From: Psychrobacter aestuarii
Lineage (GTDB): Bacteria; Pseudomonadota; Gammaproteobacteria; Pseudomonadales; Moraxellaceae
Direction of reading: 5' to 3'
DNA: 64,000 bases
Assembly (NCBI RefSeq): GCF_904846035.1
Contig: NZ_CAJGYT010000001.1
Location: 1,364,001 to 1,428,000, forward strand
Part shown: positions 36,701-45,337 of the stretch, piece after piece
Numbering within the stretch: position 1 is the stretch's first letter
Layout: the number at the start of each line of letters is the position of its first letter
Translations under genes and position numbers: made by a program
Notes under the pieces: model-generated
Told to the model about the DNA's origin: nothing
Database searches by the model: none
Seen by the model: the letters and a program-made list of their open reading frames with translations, nothing else

Positions 36701-36873
36701 GGTGCCGCACCTGGCAAGGTCACGGTCACCACCACAGCGGGCAGGTCGATATCTGGAAACTGCTGGACTTTCATCTGCTCAAAGCCATACCAACCGCCAA
36801 GGGTCAGAAGAATAAACAGCAAAATCGCGACCAGCGGATTTTTGATGGAATAGGCGGAGACGTTTACATTCAT
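33781..36873 (-). CDS. RND-family efflux pump permease (HAE1/AcrB type)
   Basis: A 1030-residue inner-membrane proton-driven exporter. The N-terminus (YSIKNPLVAILLFILLTLGG) begins the first membrane helix. Two large periplasmic loops and twelve membrane helices are apparent. The proton-relay Asp pair is in LVIGVLVDDAIVEVEN, and PTAFMGG follows. Length and motifs fit the AcrB/MexB superfamily. The start overlaps the adaptor stop (ATGA), so the two are co-translated. No outer-membrane channel gene is present; it would use one encoded elsewhere. The substrate cannot be told from the sequence. Confidence 0.95.
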   Translation of the reverse strand: MNVNVSAYSIKNPLVAILLFILLTLGGWYGFEQMKVQQFPDIDLPAVVVTVTLPGAAPTQLENDVAKKIENRLTSIEGIKHIRSTLQTGAATISTEFVLDKDIQEAVDDVRSAVSEVQGNLPAAANDPIITKVSTSGFPVVTYSVSGQNMNVQDLSWFVDDTVTKRLSDIQGVSSVSRIGGLQREITVAADPNTLNGLQMPISQLSQQIASIQQDSAGGEAKVGNTVQTIRVLGAAQKSSELNDLQIALPTGGVSALDTMASITDGSADATSIAKLDGTAVVAFNITRSRGASEVEVTEKVDAELAKLAKERSNIQIEKVYDRATPVAEDYQSSIRMLIEGGILAVVVVFLFLRNIRATIVAAVALPLSVIPTFLGMYLFDFSLNIISLLALSLVIGVLVDDAIVEVENIMRHLRMGKTPYEAAMEAADEIGLAVIATTFTLIAVFLPTAFMGGVVGQFFRQFGWTAAMAIFASLLVARLITPMMAAYILRPEKHHVEKQSKTMDGYLKIVTWTLRHRWLTVGATLALFIASLSLVKLLPTSFIPDNDINQSRVAIELTPDARLEDTERVAAMARERIMALPEVTHVFTAIGQAQSASMEGASSGGGNTENVASLDIVLAPRDERVSKTEVERKISALLTQVPSARFNVGLSSGGETGYTFSLTSSNPQVLEQTVQNIMSEIRALPIAGAVTSDRSLPQQELAVLPDRLAMADKGVTTQSIAETLRIATVGDYEQRLSKLNLESRQIPVVVRLPDDAKQNVSQLESLYVPSISTTGGVQIGDVADLNFGTGPAQIRRLDRERAISVTVQPSNGELGDLVTAVQNTPTLKQLPDSITIIEQGQAENMAELFQGFVIAMSVGIICILGVLILLFGRLLQPFTILMALPLSIGGAFVGLVVTGSSLSMPSMIGFIMLMGIATKNSILLVDYALIAQHRGLPRFEAIIDACHKRARPIIMTTIAMGAGMMPLVLGLGEADPTFRRPMAAAVLGGLITSTLLSLVVIPVIYTLIDDLSGWFAKWLVPHGKKVGNN

Positions 36874-38252
36874 GGACTTACCTGCGTACTGCTGGCGACA
36901 ATCTCAACAAGATCACCATCACTGACAAAGCTGCCGCCTTGTTTGACCACTTGCGTGTCCTCAGACAAAGGCTCAGCGAGCACCACATCCGCGCCGCGAC
37001 GTTCTGTCACTTCGACACGCTGCTGGACGATGCGTCCGACCGTTTTGCCATCAGTGGTTGTGGGGTTTTTGATAATCATCACGTAATCGTAGCCATCATT
37101 ACTGACGATGGCGCTGTTTGGCAAAATCTGTTTGCGCTCATCGCCCAATATCAGCGCGCCTTTTTGGTACATGCCAGCCCGCGCCGCGCGGCTTGGGGCT
37201 AAGGTGGCATAGATGGTGACTTGGCGATTGTCATCGGCGGTCGGGGCGATACGGCGCACTTTACCCATTACCGATTGATTGTTGGGCAAGCTGACCTTGA
37301 CAGGCGTACCGATATCAATTTGCGGCAAGCGTTTGGGGTCAATATCCGCGCGCCATTCGAGCACCCCGTTTTTGATGATGGTAAACAAGGGGTCAGCACC
37401 TGCGACCATACCCACCTCAGCGGTTTTTTCGCTAATCACCCCACTGACAGGGGCGACCACTTGGGCATTGTTGACCATCAGGCGCTGATTGTTAAGACGC
37501 GACTCGGCAGCCGCGAGCGCCGCTCTTGCCCGAATGGCAGACGTGCGGTAGCTGTCCGCTTCTTGCTCACTGATGGCATCGATATCGAGCAGTGGCAACA
37601 CACGGGCGGCATCGGCTTCGGCATTGGCAAGCGTGGCTTGAGCTTCTGCCACATCCGCTTCGGCTTGGTTGACCTGCTGCTGCATGGCATCGGTGTCAAA
37701 TACCGCCAGCACCTGCCCTGCTTTGACCGTGCTGCCTTCATCGACCAGCACCCGCTCTAGTGCCACGCCGTTGACCTTGGCACTGACAGTCGCCACATCT
37801 TTGGCGACGATGGTGCCATCGGTACTCAAGGCATTGTCGATATTGGCTTGGCTTGGTGCGACCGTCTCAACGGACAGCACCGTTTGCTCTGTATCGCTGG
37901 TCGGCGTGCTGGCAGCAGGCGTCGTGGTCGTATCAGTAACCACCGCGTCGCTGTCTTGCCCTGACTGCCCCCAATAGCGCCCGAGCACGACACCGATGAC
38001 CAGCACCGCTACCAGCGCAGGTATCAGCCACGGCGGCATACGGTTACTGGCAGGTGGCGTTTGCCGATACGGCGGCACAGTCTGCGTCTCTGTGTCCGCA
38101 TCCGTCGCCGCACGCGTCTCCACATAAGATGGCTGCGCGCTGCTCGGTTCAGATGCTGTATCGGGCGCGGATGTCTGCGAGGGCAGCTTGGTATCTGGCG
38201 TCTGATGCGTGGGCGCGGCGCGCTTGGGGTCGTTTTCGTTGATATCGCTCAT
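36870..38252 (-). CDS. RND efflux periplasmic adaptor (membrane fusion protein)
   Basis: A 460-residue partner of the downstream RND permease. It has an unusually long N-terminal cytoplasmic tail of about 70 Pro/Thr/Ser-rich residues, a membrane anchor at 75-95 (WLIPALVAVLVIGVVLG), a lipoyl half-motif (VDEGSTVKAGQVLAVFD), a coiled-coil hairpin rich in Ala/Glu, the second lipoyl half (APVSGVISEKTAEVG) and a beta-barrel. This is the standard HlyD/AcrA layout. The stop overlaps the permease start by 4 bp. Confidence 0.93.
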   Translation of the reverse strand: MSDINENDPKRAAPTHQTPDTKLPSQTSAPDTASEPSSAQPSYVETRAATDADTETQTVPPYRQTPPASNRMPPWLIPALVAVLVIGVVLGRYWGQSGQDSDAVVTDTTTTPAASTPTSDTEQTVLSVETVAPSQANIDNALSTDGTIVAKDVATVSAKVNGVALERVLVDEGSTVKAGQVLAVFDTDAMQQQVNQAEADVAEAQATLANAEADAARVLPLLDIDAISEQEADSYRTSAIRARAALAAAESRLNNQRLMVNNAQVVAPVSGVISEKTAEVGMVAGADPLFTIIKNGVLEWRADIDPKRLPQIDIGTPVKVSLPNNQSVMGKVRRIAPTADDNRQVTIYATLAPSRAARAGMYQKGALILGDERKQILPNSAIVSNDGYDYVMIIKNPTTTDGKTVGRIVQQRVEVTERRGADVVLAEPLSEDTQVVKQGGSFVSDGDLVEIVASSTQVSP

Positions 38253-38336
38253 AATCCATCTCTATAGCTGGGCATTAGCCGCGCAAATCGCCGTATAATG
38301 CCGTGTCGTTATCTTTGTTTTTAATCATAAACCGTA

Positions 38337-40529
38337 TTATGCATTGGTGTAGCGGCTCGCCTCTGGCATCCAGCGGTGAATGAGCTGACTGACGTCCGCC
38401 TTGCGTGTCGGCGCGCGTATCAAGGTTTTGGCAAGGTTTTGGGCAATGGCAAACAGCGCCTCATCACGCACAAGGTCGGCTAGATAATAGCCGATATTGC
38501 CCGTTTGCCGCTTACCAAGCAGCTCACCTGGACCTCGCAGCTGCAAGTCTTTTTGCGCAATCACAAAGCCGTCCGTACTGTCACGCAGCACGTTTAAGCG
38601 CTCGATACCTGTCTCGGACAAAGGCGATTGGTACAATAAGACGCAGTAGCTTTTTACCGCGCCGCGCCCCACCCGTCCGCGCAGCTGATGCAGCTGCGAG
38701 AGCCCCAAGCGCTCAGCGTTTTCAATCACCATCAAGGACGCATTGGGCACATCGACCCCGACTTCAATCACGGTGGTGGCAATCAGCAGTTGAATGTCGC
38801 CTGCCTTAAATGCCTGCATCATTGCTTGTTTGTCCGCCGCTTTCATTTTGCCATGCACCAGCCCGATACGCACATCAAGGCGCTCGCTTAAATCGGCGTA
38901 CGTCTCTTCCGCTGCCTGCGCATCGAGAGCGCTTGACGCATCGACCAGCGAGCACACCCAGTAGGCTTGGCGACCCTCAGCGCAGTTGATGGCGATACGC
39001 TCAATCACCGCATCACGGCGCTTACGGTCAATCATTACCGTGGTAATCGGCGTGCGTCCTGGCGGCAGCTCATCGATGACTGAGGTGTCCATATCGCCGT
39101 ACACACTCATGGCGAGCGTGCGCGGAATCGGCGTGGCGGTCATAATCAGCTGATGCGGTGTGCTGTTCGCCACGCCTTTATTCATGAGCGCCATACGCTG
39201 CTCAACGCCAAAGCGGTGCTGCTCATCAATAATCACCAGACCCAGTTTGGCAAACACCACCTGCTCTTGAAACAGTGCATGCGTACCGACGACGATTTGT
39301 ACCGCATTGTCCGCGACCGCTGCCAGCGCTTCTCGGCGCTCTTTGGCAGTTTGCTTGCCCGCCAGCCAGCCGACCTCAATACCGAGCGGCTCAAACCAGC
39401 GGCGAAAGTTTAACAAATGCTGCTCCGCCAGAATCTCTGTCGGTGCCATCACCGCCACTTGCCAGCCGCTATCGAGCGCATAGCCTGCCGCCGCCGCTGC
39501 TATCAAGGTTTTGCCCGCCCCCACATCACCTTGTACCAAGCGCAGCATGGGTACTGAGGTCGCCATATCGCGCGTGATGTCTTCTAACACCCGCGTTTGC
39601 GCACCCGTCAATGAAAAGGGCAAATCTGCTATCAGCTGCTCGGTCAGCGGGCTGTCTGTGCCACATTTTGGCGCTTTGTGCTGGTGCAGCTGCTCACGGC
39701 GGTACAATAGGCTCAGCTGATGCGCGGTCAGCTCTTCGATAATCAGTCGCTGGCACGCCGCATGGGTACGCTCTAGCAGCTGGGTTAACAGGCGCTGCTG
39801 CTCAGCGCTGCTGGTATAGGTCGGCGGGGTATGCAATAGCACCAACGCTTCAAAAATACTTAAATTATAGACACTTTCAGGGACGCTTTGGTGACTTGGC
39901 GGTACACCCATGGCAAGGGGCAGATGCGCCACTTGGGCAAAGTCTTCTGTGGTGATTAAGGTCATGGGCACGCCCGCTTGTCGCACCAGCTGTAGCGCCA
40001 GTTTTATCAAGGTGCGCAGTTTGTTTTGATGCAGTCCTTTGACGGTCGGATAGATGGGCTGTAGACCCGCCTGCGTGGCGATGCTGTCGCTGCTGACGAT
40101 TTGGTATTCAGGGTGGTGCATTTGCTTGCCGTAGCGGGTAATTTTGACCTCGCCGAACAGTTGCAGCGTGCGTCCTGTTTGCATGGTTTGTACCAGACTT
40201 GGATAAACCTTAAAAAAACGCAAAGTCAGACGGTCACTGTCATCATCGATGATGACGCTCATGCCGCCGCGCTTGTTTTCCACATGGATAATCTGTCCCA
40301 CCACCAGCGCACTTTGTCCCGATTCGATATCGATAATCGGCACGACGCGGCTGCGGTCTTCATAGGCGCGCGGCAGATGCAGCAATAAATCAAAAATCCG
40401 CGCAATACCCAACTGCGCAAGCTGCTCGGCGATTTTGCTGCCCACACCAGGCAGCGCCGTGACGGGCATGTCCAAGGCGCTGTCGGTACGCGGGGCGTGG
40501 GGCAATGGGGACGATGATGACATCAGCAA
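38337..40529 (-). CDS. recG: ATP-dependent DNA helicase RecG
   Basis: Remodels stalled replication forks and branch-migrates Holliday junctions. The protein has 730 residues. The N-terminal wedge (OB) domain is followed by helicase motifs: Walker A GDVGAGKT, DEQH box IIDEQHRFGVEQR, ATPIPRT and the TRG-like tail RGPGELLGKRQTG. Start at 40529, or at 40523 (MSSSSP), cannot be separated. It lies upstream of the efflux operon on the same strand with an 84-bp gap. Confidence 0.97.
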   Translation of the reverse strand: MLMSSSSPLPHAPRTDSALDMPVTALPGVGSKIAEQLAQLGIARIFDLLLHLPRAYEDRSRVVPIIDIESGQSALVVGQIIHVENKRGGMSVIIDDDSDRLTLRFFKVYPSLVQTMQTGRTLQLFGEVKITRYGKQMHHPEYQIVSSDSIATQAGLQPIYPTVKGLHQNKLRTLIKLALQLVRQAGVPMTLITTEDFAQVAHLPLAMGVPPSHQSVPESVYNLSIFEALVLLHTPPTYTSSAEQQRLLTQLLERTHAACQRLIIEELTAHQLSLLYRREQLHQHKAPKCGTDSPLTEQLIADLPFSLTGAQTRVLEDITRDMATSVPMLRLVQGDVGAGKTLIAAAAAGYALDSGWQVAVMAPTEILAEQHLLNFRRWFEPLGIEVGWLAGKQTAKERREALAAVADNAVQIVVGTHALFQEQVVFAKLGLVIIDEQHRFGVEQRMALMNKGVANSTPHQLIMTATPIPRTLAMSVYGDMDTSVIDELPPGRTPITTVMIDRKRRDAVIERIAINCAEGRQAYWVCSLVDASSALDAQAAEETYADLSERLDVRIGLVHGKMKAADKQAMMQAFKAGDIQLLIATTVIEVGVDVPNASLMVIENAERLGLSQLHQLRGRVGRGAVKSYCVLLYQSPLSETGIERLNVLRDSTDGFVIAQKDLQLRGPGELLGKRQTGNIGYYLADLVRDEALFAIAQNLAKTLIRAPTRKADVSQLIHRWMPEASRYTNA

Positions 40530-40762
40530 ATCCTAATCACAAAGGTACGTACTATCATAAGCAGGACACAGGCGCGGCACAATGGGCGCGACAGACAGAA
40601 CACGCCCGTCGGCAACAAAAACCCCTTGCCAATCTCATGATATATGGCGATGATGCGCAAGCAAAATAAGACCATAGCGGATGCGCGTGCGTCTGTCCGT
40701 TCATATGCTGTATCGTCTATTAATCCTAGGATACACCGTAGCCACTTTACTAAGGATACCTT

Positions 40763-41722
40763 ATGCCCTCGCTTTCTTTTGCTGCGCTGACATACCCGCA
40801 TCGCGCGTCATCAAGGCTCATGCTGCCGCGCGCGCTGCTGCTCGTCTGTATCACGTGGCTGTTCGCTGGTTGTAGTACGCAGGCTCGCGTAGCGACCGCT
40901 CCCAAAGACGCTACCCCGCCCCCAAAAGTCGCCTTAGTCTTGGGCGGTGGCGGCGCGCGCGGACTGGCGCACATCGGCGTGATTGCCGCCTTGGAGGAGG
41001 CAGGCATCACGCCTGATTTGGTGGTCGGTACCAGTAGCGGCAGCTTGATTGGCAGCTTATACGCGAGCGGCATGAGCACCGAGCGCTTAACCACCCTTGC
41101 CCTAAATACGCCCGACAGTGCGCTTCTTGACCCTGTGCTTTCCAATCAAGGCTTTATTGAAGGGATTAAACTCAAAAATTTTATCAATAAAAACGTGGGC
41201 GCGCAGCCGATAGAGCGCTTTCCCATTGGCTTTGCGGCGGTAGCAACGGACAAGCACCGCTTGACCAAGCAAGTCTTTAGCTCAGGCGATGCTGGTCTTG
41301 CGGTGCAAGCCTCGTGCAGCGTGCCCAATGTGTTTATCGCGCCGCGTATCCCCGAAGCCACAGGGCGTAAATATATCGATGGCGGCGTGGTCAGTCTGGT
41401 GCCTGTCGATAGCGCGCGGGAGTTGGGCGCAGATATTGTGATTGCGGTCGATGTCACCGACCGTCAGCCTGAGCGTACCTCAGCATTGCCTACCAGTTTG
41501 TGGGGCTGGCTGGATTACACCGTCCCACCAGCATCAAAGCGTACGCTTGCCGAGCGCGGGCGCGCCGATGTGCTGATTGTGCCGAGTATCGCACCGATTA
41601 AAGGCTTGGGCACGCGCCAGCGCCAAGCGCTGATAAAAGCAGGCAAAGACAGCACTGAGGCGCTATTGCCTGACATCAAAGCCAGCATGGCCTCCCCTGT
41701 GCTGACTGCCAAAGCGCCCTAG
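40763..41722 (+). CDS. Patatin-like phospholipase, lipoprotein (RssA type)
   Basis: A 319-residue envelope hydrolase. The lipobox FAGC has Cys37, then GGGGARGLAHIGV is the oxyanion loop, GTSSGS carries the nucleophile Ser and DGGV the catalytic Asp. These are the patatin motifs of RssA/YchK-type bacterial proteins. The start at 40763 has AAGGA upstream at good spacing. An internal ATG at 40820 would give a more typical short signal peptide (MLPRALLLVCITWLFAGC) with AAGG close by, so either start is possible. Divergent from recG. Confidence 0.88.
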   Translation: MPSLSFAALTYPHRASSRLMLPRALLLVCITWLFAGCSTQARVATAPKDATPPPKVALVLGGGGARGLAHIGVIAALEEAGITPDLVVGTSSGSLIGSLYASGMSTERLTTLALNTPDSALLDPVLSNQGFIEGIKLKNFINKNVGAQPIERFPIGFAAVATDKHRLTKQVFSSGDAGLAVQASCSVPNVFIAPRIPEATGRKYIDGGVVSLVPVDSARELGADIVIAVDVTDRQPERTSALPTSLWGWLDYTVPPASKRTLAERGRADVLIVPSIAPIKGLGTRQRQALIKAGKDSTEALLPDIKASMASPVLTAKAP

Positions 41723-41800
41723 TCTTCTTAATGCACAGACTCGCTTACGCGTCGTTTCCGTTATTACCACACACGTTAATCACACATCGTGGTCACGCAT

Positions 41801-41838
41801 AAAAAAAGCATCACAGTCACGCTGTGATGCTTTTTTTT
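41801..41838. terminator. Bidirectional terminator
   Basis: Perfect stem AAAAAAAGCATCACAG / CTGTGATGCTTTTTTT between the convergent patatin and exported-protein genes. Confidence 0.9.
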
Positions 41839-41864
41839 GACTTATGGCTAAGAAATAACGCGGC

Positions 41865-42446
41865 TTATTTTACTTGCGCGCGGTATTTCACCATAACCGT
41901 GTCATTGATGCCCACACCTTCTAAGTCCCAGCGTACAGCACGGTAATACTTTAGCGGGATTTCTTGGGTCTGACCGTCAATCTTGCCACGTAGCGGCATA
42001 CGACCAAAGCGGTTTCCATCGACACTGGCGAATGGGAAATCAGGCGATACGCCGCCCATCAGCTCAACCTGCTCAGGCACAGAGATGGTGACGGTCATTT
42101 TACGCACGCGGTCGCTGTTGTTGTTGGTAAAAAAGCCTTGATACTCTAAGACGTCGCCAGACTGCAAGCGCGTACCAGGCGTGACGGGCACCAGGACTTC
42201 TTGACCTGCGGCATCGGTTTTGACCAGCTGTGCGGTCACTCGGCTGCTGATGGCTTGTTCAGCGGCGCGCGGTGCGTTTGCCGTTTGCATGACAGCGCCA
42301 TTATCCAAGGCAGGCTCAGGCGTAGGCAACATCGCAGAGGCAGACGAGACCGCCATAACGCCGACCAAAGTTCCTGCGATTACATGGAACAGACGATGAT
42401 TGGTCCATGCTGCAAACGGATTGGCAAAATGATTGCTTTTTTTCAT
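41865..42446 (-). CDS. Exported DUF11-like protein
   Basis: A 193-residue secreted protein. The signal peptide has a basic start (MKKSNHF), a hydrophobic core and ASA cleavage after residue 38. The mature part is a single beta-sandwich-like region (GDVLEYQGFFTNNNSDRVRK, then VTISVPEQVELMGG), as in DUF11/conserved-repeat proteins of cell surfaces. The start at 42446 is chosen for the signal peptide; the extension to 42500 has no support. Divergent from argA. The role is unknown. Confidence 0.65.
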   Translation of the reverse strand: MKKSNHFANPFAAWTNHRLFHVIAGTLVGVMAVSSASAMLPTPEPALDNGAVMQTANAPRAAEQAISSRVTAQLVKTDAAGQEVLVPVTPGTRLQSGDVLEYQGFFTNNNSDRVRKMTVTISVPEQVELMGGVSPDFPFASVDGNRFGRMPLRGKIDGQTQEIPLKYYRAVRWDLEGVGINDTVMVKYRAQVK

Positions 42447-42753
42447 AATAATGACGATTCCTAATTGATGTATCAAAAACACGATGCGCTCTGATTGCAC
42501 ATAGCACGCACAACAGGTGTGGATGCCGCTTATAAAACGAACGCTGTCCCTAGCTCAGCATTGCTTAGCATAACAAAAACCATGCATAGCGATATATATG
42601 CCATGTTGCGGTTATGTATAGCATCGTTGTCGATGCCAGACGCAAATATCCGCAAATAAAAGATAGCTCATACAGCGCTTTTTTGCTATGGTAAATCTTT
42701 AGCATTTAACCATGCTGTGTCCACTTTTTTGACCATAACTTATCGTTTTTATT
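42447..42753. other. Divergent promoter region before argA
   Basis: 307 bp between two divergent genes, without an ORF of interest. I see no clear ArgR box and no strong promoter hexamers. Confidence 0.5.
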
Positions 42754-44076
42754 ATGACTACTAGCGCCATGCCACAAATTAACCCTGAATACGTCCATTG
42801 GTTCCGTAACTCTGCGCCTTACATCAATACGCATCGCGGCAAAACCTTCGTAATTATGTTTGGTGGTGAAGCAGTCAATCATCCCAACTTTAGTACCTTA
42901 ATCCATGATTTTGCGTTGTTGCACAGTTTAGGCATCAAGCTTGTGCTCGTGCATGGTGCGCGCCCGCAGATTAATGACAATCTCAATGACGCTGGCATCG
43001 AGTCGCCACTGCATCAAGACATTCGCGTGACCCCGCGCGATGCCATGCCTGCCATTTTGCAGGCGGTCGGTGCGATTCGCCTCCAGATTGAAGCGCAGCT
43101 GTCGATGGGACTTGCCAACTCGCCGATGTATGGCTCACGCATTGATGCCATTTCAGGCAACTTTGTGACCGCCCGCCCTTATGGGGTGCGTGATGGCATG
43201 GACTACCAAATGACGGGCGAAGTGCGCTCTATTGATGTCGATGCGATTAAAAACAACTTGCAGCACAATCACATGGTGATTCTAGGCTCGATGGGCTATT
43301 CTGCGACAGGCGAGGTGTTTAACCTGCTTGCTGAAGATGTGGCGCTGAGCACTGCTGTGGCGCTGGGCGCGGACAAGCTGATTTTCTTAGGTGCCGAGAC
43401 AGGCATCAGTGACGGCGATCGCTTGCTGCGCGAGATGATTCCTAACGAGGTAGATCGCTTCTTGCGTGGTCGCGACATCAACCGCGAGATTAACTACTTC
43501 TTAAACTGTGCCAGCACGGCCTGCCGCGAAGGCGTTCACCGCACGCACATCATCTCCTATGCCAAAGACGGTGCACTATTAGAAGAGCTGTTCACCCGCG
43601 ATGGTTCAGGCACGCTCATCAGTCATGACCCGTATGAAGAGATTCGCCGCGCCAATATTGATGACGTGGTCGGTCTGGTCGAGCTGCTGACCCCGCTTGA
43701 AGAGCAAGGCATTTTGGTGGCGCGCTCGCGTGAGCGTTTAGAGCAAGAGATTGACAACTATAGCGTGATTGAGCGCGATGGAATGATTTTGGGCTGCGCC
43801 GCTTTGCATCCTTTAGATGATGATTCTGCTGAGGTCGCCTGTGTCGCGGTGCATCCTGATTACCGCAGTGGCAATCGTGGTGCTGATTTGCTGGCGTTCT
43901 TAGAGCAGCAAGCGCGCAGTCACGGCAGACACAAGCTGTTTGTCTTAACCACCCGCACCGCGCATTGGTTTGTGGAGCAAGGCTTTACGGAAGTCAGCGC
44001 CGATGCCCTACCAGACGAGCGCCGCGCCAAATACAACAATGGCCGCAACTCTAAAGTGTTCCAAAAGACGCTATAA
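42754..44076 (+). CDS. argA: Amino-acid N-acetyltransferase (N-acetylglutamate synthase)
   Basis: The first step of arginine synthesis: acetyl-CoA plus glutamate to N-acetylglutamate. The protein has 440 residues. The N-terminal amino-acid-kinase-like domain (FVIMFGGEAV, LVHGARPQIN) is usually the arginine-sensing part, and the C-terminal GNAT domain (~300-440) has VACVAVHPDYRSGNRGADLL for acetyl-CoA binding. Length and order are those of classical ArgA. Single gene with its own terminator. Confidence 0.97.
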   Translation: MTTSAMPQINPEYVHWFRNSAPYINTHRGKTFVIMFGGEAVNHPNFSTLIHDFALLHSLGIKLVLVHGARPQINDNLNDAGIESPLHQDIRVTPRDAMPAILQAVGAIRLQIEAQLSMGLANSPMYGSRIDAISGNFVTARPYGVRDGMDYQMTGEVRSIDVDAIKNNLQHNHMVILGSMGYSATGEVFNLLAEDVALSTAVALGADKLIFLGAETGISDGDRLLREMIPNEVDRFLRGRDINREINYFLNCASTACREGVHRTHIISYAKDGALLEELFTRDGSGTLISHDPYEEIRRANIDDVVGLVELLTPLEEQGILVARSRERLEQEIDNYSVIERDGMILGCAALHPLDDDSAEVACVAVHPDYRSGNRGADLLAFLEQQARSHGRHKLFVLTTRTAHWFVEQGFTEVSADALPDERRAKYNNGRNSKVFQKTL

Positions 44077-44104
44077 GCTCGGTTTACCAGCAAACCTCCA
44101 TAAC

Positions 44105-44137
44105 AAAAAAAGCCCCGATATCGTATCGGGGCTTTTT
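44105..44137. terminator. Bidirectional terminator
   Basis: AAAAAAAGCCCCGATA / TATCGGGGCTTTTT stem between the convergent argA and FKBP genes. Confidence 0.9.
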
Positions 44138-44149
44138 CTTGGGGCTGGC

Positions 44150-44890
44150 TTATGACTTAGGATTAACGTCTAGTAGCTCAACGGTAAAGATAAGCGCGCT
44201 GTTTGGCTCAATACCTTGGCTGCCTGCTTCGCCGTAGGCAAGCTCTGATGGGATATAGAACTCATATTTGCCGCCGCTCTTCATCAGCTGTAGACCTTCT
44301 GTCCAGCCTGGAATCACTTGGTTTAGTGGGAATTCAACAGGATCGCCGCGCTCATATGAGCTGTCAAATACCGTACCATCTAGCAATTTGCCTTCGTAGT
44401 TGACTTTAACCACGTCGGTCGCTTTTGGTGAAGCGCCAGTACCTGCTTTGATAACCTTGTACTGTAGACCAGATTTGGTCTGCTTCACGCCTTCTTTTTT
44501 GGCGTTCGCCGCTAGAAATTCAGCGCCTTTGGTTTTGTTGGTTTCTGCCTTTTCTTCCATTTCTTTAACGAACTTCTCTTCTTGCTCTTTTTGGTAGTCG
44601 GTCAAGACTTTTTGCATCTGCTCTTGCGTTAGAGCCGAGTCTTTACCTTCGTAACCATCACGAAAGCCTTTTTCAAAGGTGTCCAAATCTAAATCAGTAA
44701 TGGCATCTTTGTTGCCTTCAGCCATCATGTACCCAAGACTGTAGCCAACTTTTTCAACGGCCGTGCTGTTTTCAGTAACCGCAACACTGGTCGCCGCAGT
44801 TTCTTGGTTGCCATTGTTGGTACTACAACCTGTGGTTAAAAGCACGGCGCTGGTTAGCGCACTTAGGGTCAAGGTGGTGATTTTTTTCAT
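44150..44890 (-). CDS. FKBP-type peptidyl-prolyl isomerase, lipoprotein (Mip/FkpA-like)
   Basis: A 246-residue envelope folding helper. Signal peptide with lipobox TTGC (Cys22). A helical FKBP_N dimerisation region (~45-135, rich in Lys/Glu) is followed by the FKBP catalytic domain (~145-245: VKVNYEGKLLDGTVFDSSY, IPGWTEGLQLMKSGG, YIPSELAYGE). This layout is that of Mip, FkpA and FklB, and the lipobox points to membrane anchoring. Convergent with argA. Confidence 0.92.
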   Translation of the reverse strand: MKKITTLTLSALTSAVLLTTGCSTNNGNQETAATSVAVTENSTAVEKVGYSLGYMMAEGNKDAITDLDLDTFEKGFRDGYEGKDSALTQEQMQKVLTDYQKEQEEKFVKEMEEKAETNKTKGAEFLAANAKKEGVKQTKSGLQYKVIKAGTGASPKATDVVKVNYEGKLLDGTVFDSSYERGDPVEFPLNQVIPGWTEGLQLMKSGGKYEFYIPSELAYGEAGSQGIEPNSALIFTVELLDVNPKS

Positions 44891-45337
44891 AAGATACTCT
44901 CAAATTGTAAGAACAGTGGCGAGATGTCACAAGCCGGATATCATAACAAATCTAAGTTTTGGGAGCTATCATTGCTGACAAATTATCGAACTTACGTACA
45001 ATCTTTGTTAATATTTGCCATAAAAATAACAAGTTATCACACAATCATAGCGTGTCGTTAATCTTTCTCTCTTTAATGCCTACAGCTTATAGGCTAAGCT
45101 AACCAGACTAAACCTACGACCACACGTTCGACACCTGCTGCGCACGACAATATCAATAATGACTTTTAATATAAAACAAATTATTGGTCATACGCGGCCA
45201 TCCTACTATGTGGCGACACCTTCAAAACAAAGAACTTTTATTCAAAACAATAATACCCGCAACGACTGATTTATGTGTTTGTTTTTATTGCTCAATGTTA
45301 CGTAAGCACGAGCGCATAATCGTTGAAGGAGGACAGG
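44891..45337. other. Divergent intergenic region
   Basis: 447 AT-rich bp between the FKBP and CmpX-like genes. No ORF or RNA gene is evident. It ends in a strong AGGAGG ribosome site for the CmpX-like gene. Confidence 0.6.
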